A stretch of 64,000 nt of DNA. Origin: Marinilabilia salmonicolor JCM 21150. Its GTDB lineage: Bacteria > Bacteroidota > Bacteroidia > Bacteroidales > Marinilabiliaceae. The first letter of the stretch is position 1, and each line of letters starts with the position of its first letter. The stretch covers positions 84,317 through 148,316 of the forward strand of contig NZ_AJKI01000044.1 of assembly GCF_000259075.1 (NCBI RefSeq). Reading direction: 5' to 3'. Below the pieces are notes generated by a model, which was not told where the DNA came from, made no database searches, and saw nothing but the letters and a program-made list of their open reading frames with translations. Made by a program: the position numbers and the translations under genes. Below are positions 8,608 to 19,955 of the stretch, piece by piece.

Positions 8608-9120
8608 ATGCCAAAACTTAAAAAACAAGGTCTCAAAATTCTAAAGATGGTTCACCTTTTCTTTGTGGTGATGTGGATTGGAGGTGCCATTTCCCTCTTG
8701 TTAATACTCTTTTTAGTCCATCCGGAATCGGGGGATGAACTTTATATGAAGTTCCGCATCATTCAGGTAATTGACGATTTTATTATTATACCCGGTGCCA
8801 TGGGGAATTTGTTGATGGGTATTGTTTATGGTGTGTGGACTGGTTTCGGGTTTTTCAAACATCACTGGATAACAGTGAAGTGGGTGCTGACGGTTGCTCA
8901 AATACTCTTCGGTACTTTTTTCCTGGGCCCATGGGTCAATGGCAATGTCAAACTGGCCAACACCCTTCGGGAGCAGGCTTTTGCCAATGATGTTTTTCAG
9001 TACAACTTTCAGCAGAGTGCTGGTTGGGGTACAGCACAATTGCTTCTTTTGTTGGTGATGCTGGTCGTTTCGGTCCAGAAGCCATGGGGCAGGGCCGTGA
9101 AAAACAATTCTGGATACTAA
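8608..9120 (+). CDS. DUF2269-like integral membrane protein
   Basis: A 170-residue protein with four hydrophobic helices: about 12-37 (MVHLFFVVMWIGGAISLLL), 55-75, 85-107 and 140-160. The pattern HLFFVVMWIGG with a buried His, and the later helix spacing, fit DUF2269 and related small membrane proteins that resemble cytochrome-like four-helix bundles. Function is unknown. It follows the HD hydrolase gene on the same strand. Confidence 0.7.
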   Translation: MPKLKKQGLKILKMVHLFFVVMWIGGAISLLLILFLVHPESGDELYMKFRIIQVIDDFIIIPGAMGNLLMGIVYGVWTGFGFFKHHWITVKWVLTVAQILFGTFFLGPWVNGNVKLANTLREQAFANDVFQYNFQQSAGWGTAQLLLLLVMLVVSVQKPWGRAVKNNSGY

Positions 9121-9327
9121 TTGAGAATATTAAATCCGAAATTGTTTGTCCGGAAGAGCGGTAGTTGATTTTCCGAAAACCTTTGCGGAGGCAACAGTTC
9201 AATTATTTTTTACTTTCTTTTTTTATGATAAAGAAGCAGTTTTTGGTTGCTTCTGCTTGATATACAGTTGCTTTTGATGTTTGATGTCCCGGTTTCGTAA
9301 TGGTGTGTGTTTGTATCACTGTCCTGA

Positions 9328-11526
<2,199 letters not shown>

Positions 11527-11561
11527 TCTGCAGATTCAATCTTAAACCGTAGAATAATGAG

Positions 11562-11597
11562 GAAAAGCTGTCTGTTTAGGCAGCTTTTCTTTTTTTT
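11562..11597 (+). terminator. Terminator after the GH97 gene
   Basis: GAAAAGCTG pairs perfectly with CAGCTTTTC around a 10-base loop and is followed by eight T. Confidence 0.9.
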
Positions 11598-11692
11598 AGT
11601 AACGACTTTGCACGAAAATAACCGTTTGGTTTTTGTGGAGTTGCATTGATGTATTCTTTTACTTTTTGTATTTCTGCTGGTTGCAAAGGTTT

Positions 11693-12616
11693 TTATAGGC
11701 CACTATGACGACGGGTTCGTTTCTGTTTACCGGCCAAAACTTTGAAGAATGCCCACGCTCCGGATGCTTTAACCAGGAACTCAGAGATGTTACCGCTATC
11801 AGGTACTGATATTCTTTTCAGCCTGAACGGATCTGTGTTTTTACTGTTAAAGCCTGTGTCGAGGGTCACTGCTGCTTCATACCCTGCTTTTTTACAGATG
11901 CGGATGTCACGTTCACTGTACTCTCCGTTGGGAAATGAAAAAACAGAACATGGATGATGCGTTAGTGCTTCGGCAGCAATTTTGGAAAGTTGTATTTCTT
12001 TGGCTGCCTTGGAGTCGGAACATCTGGGCAGAATGGGGTGCGTCATTGTGTGTGCCCCAAACCCGACCAGTCCGCTCTCCTTCATCGATTGAATCTCTTT
12101 TTTATTGAGCATTATCCGCTCTTCAAAAACCTGGTCTTGCTCATATCCATATCGTTTTAGTGCTGCAAGGCGGACCGAATCTGACATTTCTTTTAGTGAT
12201 TTTTTGAACTGACGGTCTTTGACTGCATAAAACCAAGGGCGCTGCATGGTGTCGGTAATACCGGAAATGAGAAAAATTGTGACGGTGACATTGTGTTTCT
12301 CCAATACGGGGAGTAAACGGAGATTTTCTGCACGCCCATCGTCTAAAGTGATTGCAATGGAACGTTCCGGAATTTTTATTGTCTTGTTTTTGAGAGATTT
12401 AATAAGTAAGGAAAGCGGAATGATGTTGTATCTTTTTTTCAGTTCTGATAATGCTTTATCGAAAAAGACAGCTTCCGGTTGATGAAACATCAGAATGGTG
12501 GTCTTGTTTTTTTGAAGTGTATGTCGGAGAGCCCATGAGAGCCCCGAATATCGAAGCCCTGGGCTTAATAAGTTACTAAAAAATGCCATAAAAGCGACTG
12601 TTGATTTCGTTGGCAA
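11693..12616 (-). CDS. Polysaccharide deacetylase (NodB-homology domain)
   Basis: A 307-residue protein with a NodB-type fold. MFHQPEAVFF near residue 44 and AITLDDGRAEN (D92, D93) give the catalytic and metal aspartates. GAHTMTHPIL supplies the two metal histidines. FSFPNGEYSERD and LKRISVPDSGN follow as later motifs. It should remove N-acetyl or O-acetyl groups from a cell-wall or surface glycan. No clear cleavable signal peptide is seen; the N-terminal hydrophobic patch is short. It ends the minus-strand run after the sensor kinase gene, 22 bases away, so the two may share a transcript. Substrate unknown. Confidence 0.9.
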   Translation of the reverse strand: MPTKSTVAFMAFFSNLLSPGLRYSGLSWALRHTLQKNKTTILMFHQPEAVFFDKALSELKKRYNIIPLSLLIKSLKNKTIKIPERSIAITLDDGRAENLRLLPVLEKHNVTVTIFLISGITDTMQRPWFYAVKDRQFKKSLKEMSDSVRLAALKRYGYEQDQVFEERIMLNKKEIQSMKESGLVGFGAHTMTHPILPRCSDSKAAKEIQLSKIAAEALTHHPCSVFSFPNGEYSERDIRICKKAGYEAAVTLDTGFNSKNTDPFRLKRISVPDSGNISEFLVKASGAWAFFKVLAGKQKRTRRHSGL

Positions 12617-12638
12617 AGATAGTTCTTTATTCTTGTGG

Positions 12639-14516
12639 TCAGTCTTTGTTGTTCAATGGGAAAGAAACCTTGACAGAAGTCCCTTCTCCCCGGGTGGAGG
12701 AGAGTTCTATGGTTCCGTTTAGCAGAAATGCAATTCCCCGCGCATTGGTAAGGCCTATGCCTGCACCGTCATAAACCCGTGTGTTGGATTCAACTACCTT
12801 ACAGAATTTCCTGAAAACTAAATCTGTTTTGTCGTCAGAGATCCCTATGCCACTGTCGGAGACGATTATTTCGAAATGATGATCAGTACTCCTGCATAGC
12901 AAGGATACTCCTCCTTTGTCAGTAAATTTGAAAGCATTGACCAGCAGGTATCTGATCAGGCGTTTCAATAGGGCCGGGTCACTGTAAATGGTCATCTCAC
13001 ACTCATCCGACAGCGTTCGGAAAAAAAGATCCGGCTTTTGTTTTTGCCGATAGTTTTCAAATTCCTGTTTCAGATCCAGCAGGGCCTCCTGAATATTAAA
13101 ATGACTCATTTTTACAGATGCTTGTTCTTTCTCGAGTTGTGCAAATAATAATGTATCCTCAATGAACCTTACCAGTTGATTGCTGTTTTGAGCAATATGC
13201 GAAAAGAAATCTTCCCGTTCTTTTGATGTGGAGACCGGATCGGCCATTAATTCAGAGAATCCGACAATGGCCATTAACGGGGTCCGAACCTCATGGCTCA
13301 GGTTTTCCAGAAATGAAGATTTGAGACTGTCTGATTCCAGGGCGCGTTCTTTTTCCCGACTCAACCTGCTTTGGACCAACTTCAAATCGTTAAATGAATT
13401 CTGGAGCTCTTCCATCATTTTATTGAAGTGGTCTCCCAATTCCTGCATTTCATCTTTGGACTTTATATTCGCTCTTGTATCCAGTTTTCCATCTGCAGCA
13501 TGCCTGAATTTTTTGAGAAGATATTTTACGGGAGAGGTGACATTTTTGCTGAAGTAAAATGCCAGGAATATGGTGATAATAAAGCCTGTAAGGAATACTA
13601 TCCCAAGGTGAAGTATGAGGTTGTTGGCATCCGATAAAATCTCTTTTCTGGACACAGAAAGCGCTATAGTCCATCCGTTTTGGAGTTGACTCACTGAGTG
13701 AATGAAACTTTTACTGTTAGTATGTGGCAGTAGCCTGGTATCGATGTTTTTGGGCAAGTGCTCAATGACTTCAAGGGTTTCTTGTGGGAGCGGTTGTTTG
13801 CCAGAGGAAGAGTAAACCAGCTCATTGTTTTCATTCAGGAGAATCAGACAACCTGTCTTGAAATCATAAATACTGTCGAGGTGATCCTCCAGTTCATGAT
13901 AATGAAAATCAGATCCGAGACAACCGATTAACGTAGAATCTACATACACGGCTCGCGAATAACTGATAACTTCCATATCCCAGCTTTGCCAATAGTAAGG
14001 CAGCGTCCATGTTTCTCCGTGTTTTACGGCGTCCGTCCACCAATTCATGGAAGGATGATAAAGATCCTTTTTTAGAATATTGTATTCTTTGGTCCGATGA
14101 TAAAGACCATTGCCTTTTTTATCGAAAAAACTAATGGAATGCTTTCCTTCAAGATTTTCAGTGTTGAAAACAATCCATAAACTCATCGGGCGCATCAGAT
14201 GGAGGATTTCACGGAGTTGTGGGGCTATTTGTTGTTTGTAACGATTTAGAGCAACATCGTTTTGATAGTCCGTTGTTTTGTTGAAGGTGCTTCTGATAAC
14301 GGCTTCTAAAGCCATGGACACTTCTTTGATGTGGGTGAATTGTTTTTCCACATCCGAAGAGGCCAAGCGGGTTATTTGCTCCATATGTGCCAAAGCGTCT
14401 TTTTTGGCTTGCTGCCGCGCAAAAAATATTCCCGGCACGCCGGTGAGAAGCATTGCAGATGCTGTCAGAATGAGCATCAAAATGAGTAGTTTCTTCCTGA
14501 ATCCGTACATTCGCAC
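12639..14516 (-). CDS. Membrane sensor histidine kinase (Cache-HAMP-HisKA-HATPase)
   Basis: A 625-residue kinase. An N-terminal membrane helix lies at about 10-30, followed by a periplasmic dCache-like sensor of about 270 residues (GSDFHYHELEDHLDSIYDF) and a second helix at about 300-325. Then come HAMP (LDTRANIKSKDEMQELGDHF), a HisKA dimerisation domain with H408 in NLSHEVRTPL, and a HATPase_c domain (N-box LLVNAFKFTDKGG, DSGIGIS, GAGIGLTNARGIA). It should autophosphorylate at H408 in response to an extracellular small molecule. No response regulator lies next to it. The downstream deacetylase gene follows closely, which hints at envelope stress or glycan control but proves nothing. Confidence 0.94.
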   Translation of the reverse strand: MRMYGFRKKLLILMLILTASAMLLTGVPGIFFARQQAKKDALAHMEQITRLASSDVEKQFTHIKEVSMALEAVIRSTFNKTTDYQNDVALNRYKQQIAPQLREILHLMRPMSLWIVFNTENLEGKHSISFFDKKGNGLYHRTKEYNILKKDLYHPSMNWWTDAVKHGETWTLPYYWQSWDMEVISYSRAVYVDSTLIGCLGSDFHYHELEDHLDSIYDFKTGCLILLNENNELVYSSSGKQPLPQETLEVIEHLPKNIDTRLLPHTNSKSFIHSVSQLQNGWTIALSVSRKEILSDANNLILHLGIVFLTGFIITIFLAFYFSKNVTSPVKYLLKKFRHAADGKLDTRANIKSKDEMQELGDHFNKMMEELQNSFNDLKLVQSRLSREKERALESDSLKSSFLENLSHEVRTPLMAIVGFSELMADPVSTSKEREDFFSHIAQNSNQLVRFIEDTLLFAQLEKEQASVKMSHFNIQEALLDLKQEFENYRQKQKPDLFFRTLSDECEMTIYSDPALLKRLIRYLLVNAFKFTDKGGVSLLCRSTDHHFEIIVSDSGIGISDDKTDLVFRKFCKVVESNTRVYDGAGIGLTNARGIAFLLNGTIELSSTRGEGTSVKVSFPLNNKD

Positions 14517-14906
14517 TATTCTCTTTATAGTTAGGGGACGAATCTGTAATTTAATGCATTTTGTTTAAAAAAACTAATAAAGATCAATAATTGAATGTTT
14601 GTTAAGTACAGACAGGGGTGATTTTCGGTCAGCCCGAAGCAATCTTTAAACTTAAGTCAATAATTTATCCAAGTTATTGGTCTGACGAAACTCACTATGA
14701 ATTTTGTACATGCTTTTTTAAGGAATTAGCACCTCAAAATTCATGTTCGTTTCACTACCTGTTAATTCTGTTAAGTAATTGATTTAGAGTATTCTGTCCG
14801 GGCGGACTTCGGATGTGATGGGGATGTGGCAGAAGCGGGGTGTCCCCGAATGGGGGTAAATTAGAGTAACCCCGGGTGGTCAACCCGGGGTGAATTAGTG
14901 AGCGTC
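14517..14906. other. Intergenic region between sensor kinase and ribE
   Basis: A 390-base stretch. It must hold the promoter of the minus-strand sensor kinase gene near 14517-14650, although no clear TAnnTTTG element was found. At the ribE end it holds a strong GC-rich hairpin, listed separately. No gene seen. Confidence 0.5.
14869..14891 (-). terminator. GC-rich hairpin, possible ribE terminator
   Basis: ACCCCGGGT and ACCCGGGGT pair perfectly around a 5-base loop, 16 bases beyond the ribE stop on the minus strand. The following bases are AT-rich (TACTCTAATTT) but not a proper T run. Confidence 0.5.
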
Positions 14907-15512
14907 TTACTCTCTGAAGTGCAGTAATCTGCTGATGTATTTCCCAATAATATCAAACTCCAGATTTACTACAGTTCCTTCTTTGATTTGGTGGAAGTTG
15001 GTGAATTCGTAGGTGTAAGGAATGATGGCCACTGAAAAACGATCGTCCTTACTGTTAACTACGGTGAGACTTACGCCGTTTACCGTAACAGATCCTTTTT
15101 CCACTGTCATGTAACCTTGTCCTGCTTTCTCTTTATCTACATCGTATTGGAAAGTAAAATACCAGCTGCCATCTGCCTCTTTAACTTCCACACATTTTGC
15201 TGTCTGATCTACATGTCCTTGTACGATGTGCCCGTCCAGCCGGCCATTCATTGGCATGCTTCGTTCCAGGTTTACTTTATCTCCTGATTTCAGAAGTCCC
15301 AGGTTTGATTTTTCCAGCGTTTCGCTGATGGCTGTAACTGTATAGACATCTCCTTCTTTCTTTACAACGGTCAGACAAACACCGTTGTGAGAAATACTCT
15401 GGTCAATTTTCAACTCATCGGTAAATGAACATTTCAGTGTGAGGTGCACATTCCCTTTTTCTTTGTCCACTGCTGTGACTGTGGCAGCTTCTTCAACTAT
15501 TCCTGAAAACAT
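14907..15512 (-). CDS. ribE: Riboflavin synthase, alpha-subunit type
   Basis: A 201-residue enzyme that dismutates two 6,7-dimethyl-8-ribityllumazine molecules to riboflavin. The N-terminus MFSGIVEEAATV is the family signature. Two internally homologous lumazine-binding barrels are visible: SISHNGVCLTVV with MPMNGRLDGHIVQGHVD in the first half, and VEKGSVTVNGVSLTVV in the second. The length is normal. No other rib genes are adjacent and no FMN riboswitch was seen in the 126 bases upstream, so regulation is not evident. Confidence 0.96.
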   Translation of the reverse strand: MFSGIVEEAATVTAVDKEKGNVHLTLKCSFTDELKIDQSISHNGVCLTVVKKEGDVYTVTAISETLEKSNLGLLKSGDKVNLERSMPMNGRLDGHIVQGHVDQTAKCVEVKEADGSWYFTFQYDVDKEKAGQGYMTVEKGSVTVNGVSLTVVNSKDDRFSVAIIPYTYEFTNFHQIKEGTVVNLEFDIIGKYISRLLHFRE

Positions 15513-15638
15513 AATATTCTTTTTAAATTTATTGAAACAGATATTGCAATGTGTTGTTTTGATATCAAATGAAATGCTAAATTAGAAACAATTTTTTCAG
15601 AACCCTAAATCGTTTAATCAGATTCGAAAAAAAAACTT

Positions 15639-16046
15639 ATGGATGTTACTGTAAAAAGCAAATACCTTGGAAATTTGAGGGTCGAAAGCACACATCTTCA
15701 GTCAGGAAATAAAATTATTACTGATGCACCGGTGGACAACCGGGGAAAAGGAGAAGCCTTTTCTCCCACTGACCTTCTGGCGACTTCCCTTGGGAGTTGT
15801 ATCACTACCATTATGGGCATAAAAGCGATGGATAACGGAATCGATATTGAAGGAACAGAGGTGGAAATAACCAAAATAATGGCCAGCGATCCCAGAAGAG
15901 TGGCAGAAATAGTGGTGACGTTCTTTTTTCCTGACAAGGGGTATTCCGAAGAACAAAAGAAGCTTATTGAAAGTGTGGCAGGAATCAGCCCGGTTCCCTT
16001 AAGCCTTTCTCCCGATTTGAAACAGACTATTCGCTTTCACTGGTAA
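15639..16046 (+). CDS. OsmC/Ohr-family protein lacking the second cysteine
   Basis: A 135-residue OsmC-fold protein. The motif SPTDLLATSLGSCITTIMG places one cysteine at C54. The second family cysteine, normally in a CPV motif, is replaced by S117 in GISPVPLSLSPDLKQ. Classical OsmC and Ohr proteins reduce organic hydroperoxides using both cysteines. With only one, this protein may use another resolving thiol or act as a binding protein. It is followed 18 bases later by an epimerase gene that has its own promoter-like motif. Confidence 0.88.
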   Translation: MDVTVKSKYLGNLRVESTHLQSGNKIITDAPVDNRGKGEAFSPTDLLATSLGSCITTIMGIKAMDNGIDIEGTEVEITKIMASDPRRVAEIVVTFFFPDKGYSEEQKKLIESVAGISPVPLSLSPDLKQTIRFHW

Positions 16047-16051
16047 AAAAC

Positions 16052-16059
16052 TACCTTTG
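16052..16059 (+). promoter_or_regulatory. TACCTTTG motif just before the epimerase start
   Basis: It is an exact TAnnTTTG match ending 5 bases before the ATG at 16065. If used, transcription would start at or near the start codon and give a leaderless message. It could also be chance. Confidence 0.35.
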
Positions 16060-16064
16060 TATTT

Positions 16065-17075
16065 ATGATACTACTTACAGGAGCAACAGGACTGGTTGGT
16101 TCACACATTTTATACAGTCTTACAAAACAAGGAGAGCAGGTAAGAGCTACCTGTCGTCGGCAAAGCACCATCGGAGAGGTTGAGAAACTTTTTCGTTTTT
16201 ATGAAAATGCCGGGGCTGATGCATTATTGGAAAAAGTGGAATGGATTGAGGCGGATCTTACCGATTATTTTTCGCTTGAAGAAGCATTGGAGGGTGTTCA
16301 ATACGTAATTCATGCGGCCGCGATGGTCTCTTTTAATCCAAACGAAGCGCGACGAATGCTTAAGGTGAATGCAGATGGAACTGCCAATCTGGTTAATGCA
16401 TCTATTGAAAAAGGCATTAAGAAGTTTTGTTTCGTGAGCTCCATCTCTTCATTGGGACGTCATCCCGAAGGAAAGGAAGTGGATGAGCAGGTGGAGTGGC
16501 AGCCGGACGATAACCGGTCTGCCTATTCGCATAGTAAATTTCGTGCCGAGATGGAAGTTTGGAGAGCTTCCAAGGAGGGGTTACCTGTGATTATTGTTAA
16601 TCCTTCTGTCATTATTGGACCGGTGGACTGGAAACGAAGCAGTGGCCGTCTGTTTTATTCTGTCCGCAAAGGAATGCCCTTCTATACAACCGGTGTTACC
16701 GGATTTGTGGATGTTCGGGATGTGGCTGAAGCCGTTTATTTGCTGATTAAAAGTGAGGTGGTCAATGAGCGTTTTATTCTCAATGGGGAGAATATGAGTT
16801 TTAAAAACTTTTTCTCTTTGGTGGCGCGGGCGTTAAATAAACGTGCCCCTTTTCTTAAAGCAAATGTTTTTCTTACCGAGATGGGATGGCGAATCAATCA
16901 TACCCTTTGTGCCATTTTCGGGAAAGCCCCGGCAATAACTAAAGACACTGCCCGGGCTGCACACAACAGGGCATATTATTCTAACCGGAAGTTCTCGGAA
17001 AAATTTAATTTTTCTTTCCGGTCTGTTGACAATTCTGTAAAGAATACCGCCCAATGGTATCTTGAAAACAATTAA
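16065..17075 (+). CDS. NAD(P)-dependent epimerase/dehydratase (extended SDR)
   Basis: A 336-residue Rossmann enzyme. The cofactor motif TGATGLVGSHI is at the very N-terminus, which supports the start. HAAAMVSFNP, the catalytic SSISSLG and Y-x3-K (AYSHSKFRAE) follow. It belongs to the extended short-chain dehydrogenase group near dihydroflavonol-4-reductase and hydroxysteroid-dehydrogenase-like proteins; the substrate is unknown. The gene ends 3 bases before the penicillin-binding protein gene, so the two are almost certainly co-transcribed. Confidence 0.88.
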   Translation: MILLTGATGLVGSHILYSLTKQGEQVRATCRRQSTIGEVEKLFRFYENAGADALLEKVEWIEADLTDYFSLEEALEGVQYVIHAAAMVSFNPNEARRMLKVNADGTANLVNASIEKGIKKFCFVSSISSLGRHPEGKEVDEQVEWQPDDNRSAYSHSKFRAEMEVWRASKEGLPVIIVNPSVIIGPVDWKRSSGRLFYSVRKGMPFYTTGVTGFVDVRDVAEAVYLLIKSEVVNERFILNGENMSFKNFFSLVARALNKRAPFLKANVFLTEMGWRINHTLCAIFGKAPAITKDTARAAHNRAYYSNRKFSEKFNFSFRSVDNSVKNTAQWYLENN

Positions 17076-17078
17076 TCA

Positions 17079-19460
17079 ATGAAGAAGAAAAATATCTCCG
17101 GCGGAAAGCGGAATCAGGCAAACAGTTCCGGCCGTTTTCGGATAAAAGTTTTAAAATTTTTTCTAAAGCTGTTTTTGGCAGGAATTGCTTTTTTGGCGGT
17201 GTTTCTGTCATTGGTTTACATCGGTTTGTTTGGTCGTATTCCGGCAGAGGAGGAATTGGCTAAAATAAGGAATTTTGATGCTTCCGAGGTATATTCTGCC
17301 GATGGCAAAATGATTGGCAAGTATTATATTGAAAACCGAAGGAATATTGAGAATAATAATATCTCCGAGCATGTGATCAATGCTTTGGTGGCGACAGAAG
17401 ACAGCCGCTTTTTTGAGCATAAAGGGCTCGATTACATAAGTATGGGGAGAGTTTTGGTGCATTCTGTCCTTATGGGTGATAAGGCCCAGGGAGGTGGAAG
17501 CACCATTAGTCAGCAGCTTGCCAAAAACTTATATCCCAGAAGGGACTACAAATTTTTGTCGCTACCTGTAAACAAGGCTCGAGAGATGTTCACGGCAGCA
17601 CGTCTTGAGGGAATTTACACAAAGTCTGAAATATTGAATCTTTACCTGAATACGGTTCCTTTTGGTGAAAATATTTATGGTATTGAAGTAGCTGCCAATC
17701 GTTTTTTTAATAAATCTTCATCCCAGCTGAAGCCGCATGAGGCCGCAACCATTATCGGAATGCTGGCCGCTAATACCTTATACAATCCCCGGCTTCATCC
17801 CAATCGCAGTGTTGAAAGGCGAAACACTGTGCTTAACAGAATGGTAACTCAGGGATTCTTAACCGAGAAGCAGGGCGAAAAATACCGGGAACTTCCATTG
17901 GAGCTCAATTACAGGGTTTTGGATAAGAATAATGGTCCTGCACCGTACTTTATGGAAGTTGTGCGCCGAAGTGCTGAAAAAACACTGGAAGAACTTTATG
18001 GCGATTCGATCAATCTTTACCGGGATGGGTTACGGATTTATACTACGCTGAATGCTCAGTTGCAGGAATTTGCCAATGATGCAGTTTATAATCATATGGT
18101 GCGCCTGCAAAATGATTTTGACACTCATTGGAAGAACAGAAAACCATGGGAGGGACACCCGGAAATATTTGTTTCTGCTCTTAAGAATTCCTCTCGTTAT
18201 CAGGCATTAAAAAAGAAAGGAAAGAGCGAGACGGAAATAATGGAGGTTATGGAAACTCCGGTCAGTACTGTGATTCTTGAGGACGGGGAGGAAATAAAGA
18301 TTGAGATGTCACCGGCTGATTCTGTCGCCTGGGCCATCAGTCAGTTGCATGCAGGCTTTTTGGCGGTGAATCCCTCTGATGGTGCAATATTGGCCTGGGT
18401 GGGGGGAACGAATTTTAAGTTTTTTCCTTACGACCATGTTTTATCTAAACGTCAGGTGGGCAGTACCTTCAAGCCATTTGTTTATGCCACTGCCCTTGAA
18501 GAAGGTTACGAACCTTGTGATTATATCAGCAATGAAAGACGTGTTTATCGTCAGTATGATGATTGGTCCCCTTCCAATAGTGACGGGGAGCATGAGGGAT
18601 ATTACTCTTTGCAGGGGGCATTGATCAACTCCGTGAATACCGTTGCTGCCGAACTGGGGGTGGAAACGGGCCCTCATGATGTGATAGAATTGGCTCATGA
18701 AGCCGGAATTGGTAGCGATATGCCTAAAGTACCTTCAGTGGCTCTTGGGACTGCCAACCTTTCATTATTTGAGATGATCAGGGCTTACACTGCTTTTGCA
18801 AATTATGGGAACGGCATAGAACTGCAAAGTCTTTTGCGCATAGAAGATGCTCAGGGGAGGCTTCTTTATGAAGCAAAGCCTGCCGAATTGCGTGATCCTG
18901 CTTTTGAGGAGAGAACAGCCCGCTATATGGTGCATATGCTGCAGGGAGTAGTGGAGCGCGGAACTGCACGGGCACTGAGAAGTGTTTATGGATTAAAAAC
19001 TGATCTTGCAGGGAAAACAGGAACCACTCAGGATAATGCGGATGGGTGGTTTATTGGTTTTTCTCCGGGGATGGTAGCAGGTGCATGGGTGGGGGCTGAA
19101 AGTCCGGGAATAAGATTTCGAACCACTAGTCTTGGTCAGGGAGCATATACGGCACTTCCTGTTTTTGGAAGATTTATGCAAAAGGTGGAGACTTCTTCGC
19201 TTTCGGTTGGTATTGGCCGGCGAAGTTTCTATCCCCTGCCAGAAGAGTTGCTTGCTGACGTGGATTGTCCCGATTTTTCAGAAGAAGATCCGGATATGAA
19301 CTTTTTTGAACGCTTGTTTGGAGGAGGGAAGGATAAAAAGGAGAAAGATGCGGAAGAGACACAAAAAGCAGACAGTCTGGATGTAAAAAATGATGATAAG
19401 AAGGATAAGGGTAAGTCGTTGCTCGACCGGATGAAAGATATTTTTCGTAAAAAAGAATAG
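17079..19460 (+). CDS. Bifunctional class A penicillin-binding protein (PBP1A-like)
   Basis: A 793-residue inner-membrane enzyme that polymerises and cross-links peptidoglycan. One transmembrane helix lies at about 26-50. A GT51 glycosyltransferase domain follows (ATEDSRFFEHKGLDY, GGGSTISQQLAKNLY), then the transpeptidase domain with its three motifs: S-x2-K in QVGSTFKPFVY, SVN in INSVNTVAAELG, and KTGTTQD. The C-terminus ends in about 50 Lys/Asp-rich residues after the catalytic domain, a low-complexity tail. It is the second gene of a pair with the epimerase. A paralogue lies at 46262-48613. Confidence 0.96.
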   Translation: MKKKNISGGKRNQANSSGRFRIKVLKFFLKLFLAGIAFLAVFLSLVYIGLFGRIPAEEELAKIRNFDASEVYSADGKMIGKYYIENRRNIENNNISEHVINALVATEDSRFFEHKGLDYISMGRVLVHSVLMGDKAQGGGSTISQQLAKNLYPRRDYKFLSLPVNKAREMFTAARLEGIYTKSEILNLYLNTVPFGENIYGIEVAANRFFNKSSSQLKPHEAATIIGMLAANTLYNPRLHPNRSVERRNTVLNRMVTQGFLTEKQGEKYRELPLELNYRVLDKNNGPAPYFMEVVRRSAEKTLEELYGDSINLYRDGLRIYTTLNAQLQEFANDAVYNHMVRLQNDFDTHWKNRKPWEGHPEIFVSALKNSSRYQALKKKGKSETEIMEVMETPVSTVILEDGEEIKIEMSPADSVAWAISQLHAGFLAVNPSDGAILAWVGGTNFKFFPYDHVLSKRQVGSTFKPFVYATALEEGYEPCDYISNERRVYRQYDDWSPSNSDGEHEGYYSLQGALINSVNTVAAELGVETGPHDVIELAHEAGIGSDMPKVPSVALGTANLSLFEMIRAYTAFANYGNGIELQSLLRIEDAQGRLLYEAKPAELRDPAFEERTARYMVHMLQGVVERGTARALRSVYGLKTDLAGKTGTTQDNADGWFIGFSPGMVAGAWVGAESPGIRFRTTSLGQGAYTALPVFGRFMQKVETSSLSVGIGRRSFYPLPEELLADVDCPDFSEEDPDMNFFERLFGGGKDKKEKDAEETQKADSLDVKNDDKKDKGKSLLDRMKDIFRKKE

Positions 19461-19480
19461 CAGATTTTATATCCGAAGCA

Positions 19481-19495
19481 ACCGGCTTAGCCGGT
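19481..19495. terminator. Short GC hairpin between convergent genes
   Basis: ACCGGC-TTA-GCCGGT is a perfect hairpin 20 bases after the penicillin-binding protein stop. There is no T run, so a terminator role is uncertain. Confidence 0.35.
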
Positions 19496-19532
19496 CCAGC
19501 CGCCTATCTCTGCCGGATTAGCGTAGTCGAAG

Positions 19533-19883
19533 TCAGCGGTTGATGCTTTCCCGTTCTTTTCGGGTCATGCCTTTTATTACCAGCTCATACGACTCTTTGG
19601 TCCATTGGCGTATTAAAGCATTGCTAACAGAACCGTCAACTTCAATGGTGTTCCAGTGTTTTTTGTTCATGTGATACCCGGGTCTCACTGCCTGGTATTG
19701 TTCCCTCAACTCTATGGCTTTCGCCGGGTCGCATTTCAGATTTATCCAAAACGGACCTTCCAAAACGGTGAGGGCAAACATTTTCCTGCCTACTTTGAAA
19801 ACGAGCGATGTTTCATCGAAGGGAAGGGCTTCGGAGGTTGACGGGAGAGACAGACAATATTCACGGAATTCTTCGATGTTCAT
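19533..19883 (-). CDS. MmcQ/YjbR family DNA-binding-fold protein
   Basis: A 116-residue small protein with the CyaY-like fold of the MmcQ/YjbR family. The opening MNIEEFREYCLSLPSTSEAL, FKVGRKMFALTVLEG and NLKCDPAKAIELREQY, and the ending HWNTIEVDGSVSN...IRQWTKESYELV, are characteristic. The family is annotated as DNA-binding on weak evidence; the true role is not known. The gene stands alone, convergent with the penicillin-binding protein gene. Confidence 0.9.
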   Translation of the reverse strand: MNIEEFREYCLSLPSTSEALPFDETSLVFKVGRKMFALTVLEGPFWINLKCDPAKAIELREQYQAVRPGYHMNKKHWNTIEVDGSVSNALIRQWTKESYELVIKGMTRKERESINR

Positions 19884-19955
19884 TTTGGTCTGATTTAGTC
19901 TGATTCATTGGCGAAGTTAATCAATCTGGTTCGTTAGTGCCAGAAAAGAAATTAA

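Noticed and set aside
15513..15638. FMN riboswitch upstream of ribE
   Set aside because: The region is too short and AT-rich and lacks the conserved RFN stems.
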